DNA from: Rhizobacter sp. Root1238
GTDB taxonomy: Bacteria > Pseudomonadota > Gammaproteobacteria > Burkholderiales > Burkholderiaceae_C
DNA length: 64,000 nt
NCBI RefSeq assembly: GCF_001425825.1
Contig: NZ_LMDM01000001.1
Location: 194,204 to 258,203 of the forward strand
Direction: 5' to 3'
This document shows, piece after piece, positions 61,929-64,000 of the stretch; positions within the stretch are counted from its first letter, which is position 1; every line of letters begins with the position of its first letter. Both the position numbers and the translations under genes were made by a program. The notes under the pieces were generated by a model that saw nothing but the letters and a program-made list of their open reading frames with translations, ran no database searches and had not been told where the DNA came from.

Positions 61929-62909
61929 TCAGCGTCTGAAGACGATGCGCTCGACGCGGTAGCCGCGGGCCTTCAGCAGGGCCGGGAGGCCCTGCGGCCC
62001 GATCATGTGCAGGCTGCCGACAGCGGCGAACACCCGTTCGCCGCTGTCGTGCCAGGCCGCGACCTGCTCGGCCATCGCCGGGTTGCGCTCGTCGAGCATG
62101 CGCTTCATGTCGCGCCGGTCGTCGGCGGTCTTCATGCAGTCGCACCAGCTCGCGTAGCGTTCCAGCTCGTCGAGCCTGCTGCCCGACCAGACGTCGGCGA
62201 TGCGCTTCAGCATGCGCCGCGTCTGGCCCTTCTCCAGGTCGGCCAGCGTGCGGTCGATCATCTCGACGCGCTCTTCCGGCGTGCCGCCGGTCAGCATCTC
62301 GAGCTGCATCTCCGGCGTCTCCAGCGACACCACCTGCTTGCCCAGCTGGTGCCCGAGCAGCGCGATGAAGGCATCGATGCCGTAGGCCGGGTCCAGCCCG
62401 TCGGCGCGGCCGGCGGTGACCGCCAGGTTCAGCGCCAGCAGCACCGGGCTCAGCGACTGGCTGATCGCATCGGGAATGCAGGCCGCGCGGGCCTGGCCCT
62501 GCAGCCGCTGCTCCAGCGCCTCGGGCAGCGGCTCGCCGCCGCCCGGTGCCTGCGCGGCGCCGAGCCGGCGCGCGATGTCGGCATCGGTGATGTCGAGTTC
62601 GAGCGCGATGCGTTCGCTCTCGCGCAGCGCGGCCGCGACGGCCGGCCCGGGGATCACCCAGTCGGGCCGCGCGACGTGCATCGTGCCGTACAGCCAGGAG
62701 TCGTGGCCGCCCTTGCTGATGCGCCACAGGAAGCCGCGGTCGCGCGCGCCGCCGGGCTCGGACTGCGCCTTCAGCGCACGCGCCGCCTGCGCGGCGGCCT
62801 GCTGGGCGCAGGCCGTGCCGACGTCCTGCGCGGGCGCGGTCGCGGCGAACCACAGCAACGGGAGGGCGGCAAGCAGCCGGCGCACGAAGGCAGGGAGGGA
62901 AGGCGTCAT
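61929..62909 (-). CDS. TraB/GumN-family secreted protein
   Basis: 326 residues from ATG 62909 (TTG 62927 upstream is less likely). A signal peptide (about 1-27, ending PAQDV) precedes the TraB fold: SWLYGTMHVARPDW (about 70-83), RIALELDITD (about 99-108) and the late AVGSLHMIGPQGLPALLKARGY. The His/Glu motifs recall the Tiki/TraB metalloprotease-like family. It ends one base beside the stop of the convergent protease. Function not shown. Confidence 0.87.
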   Translation of the reverse strand: MTPSLPAFVRRLLAALPLLWFAATAPAQDVGTACAQQAAAQAARALKAQSEPGGARDRGFLWRISKGGHDSWLYGTMHVARPDWVIPGPAVAAALRESERIALELDITDADIARRLGAAQAPGGGEPLPEALEQRLQGQARAACIPDAISQSLSPVLLALNLAVTAGRADGLDPAYGIDAFIALLGHQLGKQVVSLETPEMQLEMLTGGTPEERVEMIDRTLADLEKGQTRRMLKRIADVWSGSRLDELERYASWCDCMKTADDRRDMKRMLDERNPAMAEQVAAWHDSGERVFAAVGSLHMIGPQGLPALLKARGYRVERIVFRR

Positions 62910-62950
62910 GCCTGCGACTGTAGCCAAGCTGCGCGAGAATCCGCCACACC

Positions 62951-63364
62951 ATGCGCAGCCTGTTTCACCTCGCCTTCCACGTCACCGACCTCGATGCCGC
63001 GCGCCGCTTCTACGGCGGCGTGCTCGGCTGCCGCGAGGGCCGCAGCACCGACACCTGGGTCGACTTCGACTTCTTCGGCCACCAGATTTCATTGCACCTG
63101 GGCGAACCGTTCGCGACGACGAACACCGGCCGCGTCGGCGCCCACCTGGTGCCGATGCCGCACCTCGGCGTCGTGCTGGAGCTGCCCGACTGGCAAGCGC
63201 TCGCGCAGCGCTTGCAGGCCGCCGGCACCGCGTTCGTGCTGCCGCCCGGCGTGCGCTTCGAGAACCAGCCGGGCGAGCAGTGGACGATGTTCTTCCGCGA
63301 TCCGTCGGGCAACCCGATCGAGGTGAAGGGCTTCCGGTCGCTGGACAGCGTCTACGACCACTGA
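62951..63364 (+). CDS. VOC-family (glyoxalase-type) protein
   Basis: 137 residues, two beta-alpha-beta-beta-beta modules. His/Glu metal ligands are likely His6 or His10 in FHLAFHV, His in HQISLHLGE, and Glu in PSGNPIEVKGF (about 122). It belongs to the glyoxalase/bleomycin-resistance/dioxygenase superfamily; LHLGEPFATTN and the late FRDPSGNPIEVKGF (in part) are the usual motifs. Substrate unknown. It diverges from the TraB gene, 41 bases between. Confidence 0.87.
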   Translation: MRSLFHLAFHVTDLDAARRFYGGVLGCREGRSTDTWVDFDFFGHQISLHLGEPFATTNTGRVGAHLVPMPHLGVVLELPDWQALAQRLQAAGTAFVLPPGVRFENQPGEQWTMFFRDPSGNPIEVKGFRSLDSVYDH

Positions 63365-63369
63365 CCGGC

Positions 63370-64000
63370 TCAGCCGATCGCCGCCCGCCAGCGGGCGAGC
63401 GTGTCGGCGTCGGGCAGTTCGCCCGCCAGCGCGTCGATCGCGCGCTCGAACCACGGCCCCGCCTCCGGCCCGCGACCGAGCGCAGCGAGGTTTTCGCCCA
63501 GCTCGGCGTAGACCCAGCCGTCGACCTCGCCGGCCGCCGCCCATTCCTGCGCCAGCCGCTGCTGCAAGGCCAGTGCCTCGTCGTGGCGTTTCATCGCACG
63601 CAGCGCCCACGCCACCATCCAGGTCGCGATCCGCACCTGCGACGGGCGGCCGTCGCGCTCGCGCGCGGCAAGCGCCTGGCGGAAGCTCGCCAGCGCCTCG
63701 TCGAAGCGGCCGGCAGCGTGCAGGCTCATGCCGATGTTGTTGGCCAGCGAGCCTTCCCACGCGCGGGCGTTGGGTTCGTCCGAGGCCAGCGCGGCGGCCA
63801 GTGCGCGGTCGTTCCAGGCCAGCTGGTCGTCGGTGTCCGGTTCGACGAGCGCGACCATGTGCATCGCGTCCACCCGCAGTTCATCCAGCCCGGCGGCGTG
63901 CGCCCGATCGACCGCCTGCACGAACAGCGGCAGCGCCTGCTCGCGCTCGCCGGCCGAGCGAAACGTGCGGCCGCGTTCCAGCAGGTGGCGCACCCGCGGT
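63370..64000 (-). CDS. TPR-repeat protein (5' end outside the window)
   Basis: At least 210 residues; the start lies beyond the right edge, as no stop occurs before it (a GTG at 63993 is not a convincing start). At least four tetratricopeptide-type repeats are visible, for example NNIGMSLHAAGRFDEALASFRQAL and the next AMKRHDEALALQQRL unit. It has no signal peptide in the visible part. TPR proteins scaffold protein complexes; no partner is evident. Convergent with the VOC gene, five bases between stops. Confidence 0.82.
   Translation of the reverse strand, partial: PRVRHLLERGRTFRSAGEREQALPLFVQAVDRAHAAGLDELRVDAMHMVALVEPDTDDQLAWNDRALAAALASDEPNARAWEGSLANNIGMSLHAAGRFDEALASFRQALAARERDGRPSQVRIATWMVAWALRAMKRHDEALALQQRLAQEWAAAGEVDGWVYAELGENLAALGRGPEAGPWFERAIDALAGELPDADTLARWRAAIG

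Overview
This is a high-GC window (my estimate is close to 70% G+C; I could not compute it) with a strong C/G bias at third codon positions and frequent GTG starts. The gene content points to a betaproteobacterium of the order Burkholderiales, probably near the Rubrivivax/Leptothrix/Ideonella/Piscinibacter group. The evidence is mreBCD-mrdA-rodA order, recA-recX with a LexA box, a Bug/TctC-type binding protein, a TctE-like kinase, a PhaM-like granule protein (implying polyhydroxybutyrate storage) and ProQ. The genus is an inference. I see no rRNA, tRNA, IS element, prophage or CRISPR array.

Layout. 1-5,060: cell-shape operon (mreB end, mreC, mreD, mrdA, rodA). 5,100-12,100: a 3-hydroxyisobutyrate dehydrogenase-type enzyme, an AraC/GyrI-like regulator, then a leftward run of response regulator, histidine kinase, patatin and MATE exporter. 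12,150-14,100: SOS-controlled recA-recX plus an overlooked 47-residue basic protein. 14,200-19,900: Gdx-type exporter, serA, a SUV3-like helicase, proQ and an unrecognised protein directly behind proQ. 19,900-22,400: an accessory patch with a degenerate repeat, a small hypothetical gene, an ADP-ribosylglycohydrolase coupled to an acetyltransferase, and a LysE exporter.

22,400-31,700: a leftward sugar operon (split UxaA-type dehydratase, aldo/keto reductase, lactonase, ABC transporter), divergent from a GntR/FCD regulator with a clear operator between them. Together these look like uptake and non-phosphorylative oxidation of a fucose-like aldose; the final aldolase or dehydrogenase steps are not in the window. 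Both ABC permeases carry extra membrane segments.

31,700-36,800: split-barrel protein, MFS-acyltransferase fusion, and a three-gene membrane/secreted set (YiaA-like, small hydrophobic protein, DUF2145-like) divergent from a helix-turn-helix regulator with its own palindrome. 36,800-47,400: TonB-dependent receptor with a strong terminator, an orphan PAS-PAS kinase, a CaiB-type CoA transferase, an AHSA1-like secreted protein, a very proline-rich TonB-like protein, AraC and LysR regulators and an orphan Bug protein. 47,500-52,600: secreted tannase-family esterase, partner hydrolase and DMT exporter.

52,800-59,900: CsbD, the glycolate oxidase genes glcD-E-F interrupted by an inverted repeat cluster, and a phaM-FIST-GNAT operon. 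60,000-64,000: secreted subtilisin with a PPC domain, TraB/GumN protein, VOC protein, and a TPR protein cut by the window edge.

Most of the window is ordinary chromosome. I did not find a convincing wholly new system. The best leads are the expanded-permease sugar operon with its unusual dehydratase, the ProQ-linked unknown protein, and the DUF2145/YiaA set.
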